NCBI GenBank assembly: GCA_964388155.1
Contig: CAYLYH010000002.1
Location: 62,001-126,000, forward strand
Reading direction: 5' to 3'
DNA: 64,000 nt
Origin: JACNKV01 sp964388155
GTDB lineage: Bacteria; Fidelibacterota; Marinisomatia; Marinisomatales; JACNKV01
Each line of letters starts with the position of its first letter. Position 1 is the stretch's first letter. The translations under genes were made by a program, and so were the position numbers. The notes beneath the pieces are model-generated. The model had not been told where the DNA came from. It saw only the letters and a program-made list of their open reading frames with translations, and did no database searches. Of the stretch, positions 63,343-64,000 are shown piece after piece.

Positions 63343-64000
63343 ATGATGTCCCATCGCTCAAGCGGAATTTTACTGCATATTACATCTCTCCCCGGTCGAT
63401 ACGGAATCGGAGAAATTGGACCCCATGCCTACACATTCATTGACCGGTTAAAAACAATGGGACAGCATTTATGGCAAATTCTTCCGATTGGACCTACAGG
63501 TTTCAGTGCGTCTCCCTATCAATTACTTTCGACGTTCGCAGGCAATCCATTCCTTATCAGCTTTGATTTACTCCTCAAAAACGGACTTCTTAAAAAAAGT
63601 GAACTGCAAAGCTTAAATGCTTTTTCCAAAACTAGGATTGATTTTAAATCAATCCTTCCTCTACGCTCATCTGTGTTAAATATTGTTGCAGAAAAATTTT
63701 ATTCTCGAGCCTCTAAGGAGTCAATCACCGATTTTTGTGATTTTTGTTCAAATAATGGTGCTTGGCTAGATGATTACTCACTCTTTACCACCTTAAAAGA
63801 ATTACATAAAAACCAAACGTGGGCAGATTGGAAATCGGAGTATAAGGATAGAAACCCCGATGCTTTATCTGAAATAAAAGAAAAGTATAAAGCAAATATC
63901 TTAAAAGTAAAAATACTTCAGTTTCTTTTTCATGATCAATGGAAATCTTTAATGGATTACGCTCATCAGAAAAATGTATACATCATTGGAGATATACCAA
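63343..64000 (+). CDS. malQ: 4-alpha-glucanotransferase (amylomaltase), 5' part
   Basis: The frame from ATG 63343 (or 63346) stays open to the right edge: 219 codons, the N-terminal part of a GH77 enzyme. Landmarks are RSSGILLHITSLPGRYGIGEIG (here SSGILLHITSLPG), LPIGPTGFSASPYQLLSTFAGNP (LPIGPTGFSASPYQ), WLDDYSLFTTLK and the final IIGDIP, which begins the family's conserved GDIPIYV-type motif. It transfers glucan chains between maltodextrins in the cytoplasm, completing the starch pathway. The catalytic residues lie beyond the window. Confidence 0.95.
   Translation, partial: MMSHRSSGILLHITSLPGRYGIGEIGPHAYTFIDRLKTMGQHLWQILPIGPTGFSASPYQLLSTFAGNPFLISFDLLLKNGLLKKSELQSLNAFSKTRIDFKSILPLRSSVLNIVAEKFYSRASKESITDFCDFCSNNGAWLDDYSLFTTLKELHKNQTWADWKSEYKDRNPDALSEIKEKYKANILKVKILQFLFHDQWKSLMDYAHQKNVYIIGDIP

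Overview
The window looks like a chromosome segment from an AT-rich Gram-negative bacterium of the FCB superphylum, most likely Candidatus Marinimicrobia (Neomarinimicrobiota) or a close relative. The evidence is several large secreted proteins ending in a type IX secretion-like C-terminal domain (a PNPFNP-type motif followed by an FlgD-like beta domain), a PorV/PorQ-like outer membrane protein, a TonB receptor with an N-terminal carboxypeptidase-regulatory-like domain, many lipoproteins, and a meso-DAP type MurE. The assignment is inference from gene content; no rRNA or tRNA is visible.

Region 1 (1-18.5 kb) is a sugar-handling region. A beta-propeller lipoprotein, cut by the left edge, is divergent from a plus-strand run: DapA-family aldolase/lyase, sodium symporter, PfkB kinase-HAD fusion, HldD-like epimerase, GH3 glucosidase with PA14, and a second symporter. 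A glycerophosphodiester phosphodiesterase (minus) and a GNAT acetyltransferase follow. The next plus run holds a third symporter with an unusual ~95-residue insertion, a small membrane protein, a PAP2 phosphatase, an alpha/beta hydrolase lipoprotein and a YdjC-type deacetylase.

Region 2 (18.5-19.0 kb) is a scar: a broken ISL3 transposase N-terminus joined to the decayed 3' end of an endonuclease/exonuclease/phosphatase gene.

Region 3 (19.0-36.1 kb) is a compact dcw cluster: mraZ-rsmH-ftsL-ftsI-murE-murF-mraY-murD-ftsW-murG-murC-murB-ftsQ-ftsA-ftsZ. GTGGG MraZ boxes precede it, and a two-way terminator shared with convergent rpmB follows it. No ddl lies between murB and ftsQ.

Region 4 (36.4-64 kb) is dominated by starch/maltodextrin use and secretion. 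It holds a 1386-aa secreted GH13 amylase, a carbamoyltransferase-SxtJ-DUF5989 trio, and a secreted EEP-fold enzyme. On the minus strand are an SGNH/TPR protein, a parvulin-type lipoprotein, a 1233-aa starch-binding-like repeat protein with a 1.4-kb near-identical internal duplication, a PorV-like protein, a 1410-aa surface protein, a TonB receptor and a second GH13 amylase. A TrmB-family regulator, a small protein and the start of malQ run the other way. A palindrome (GTAACTC-N6-GAGTTAC) occurs at the amylase/trmB divergent promoter, upstream of the 1233-aa gene, and in a decayed copy of the divergent promoter at 43 kb. I read this as a starch regulon that looks Sus-like but has no recognisable SusD.
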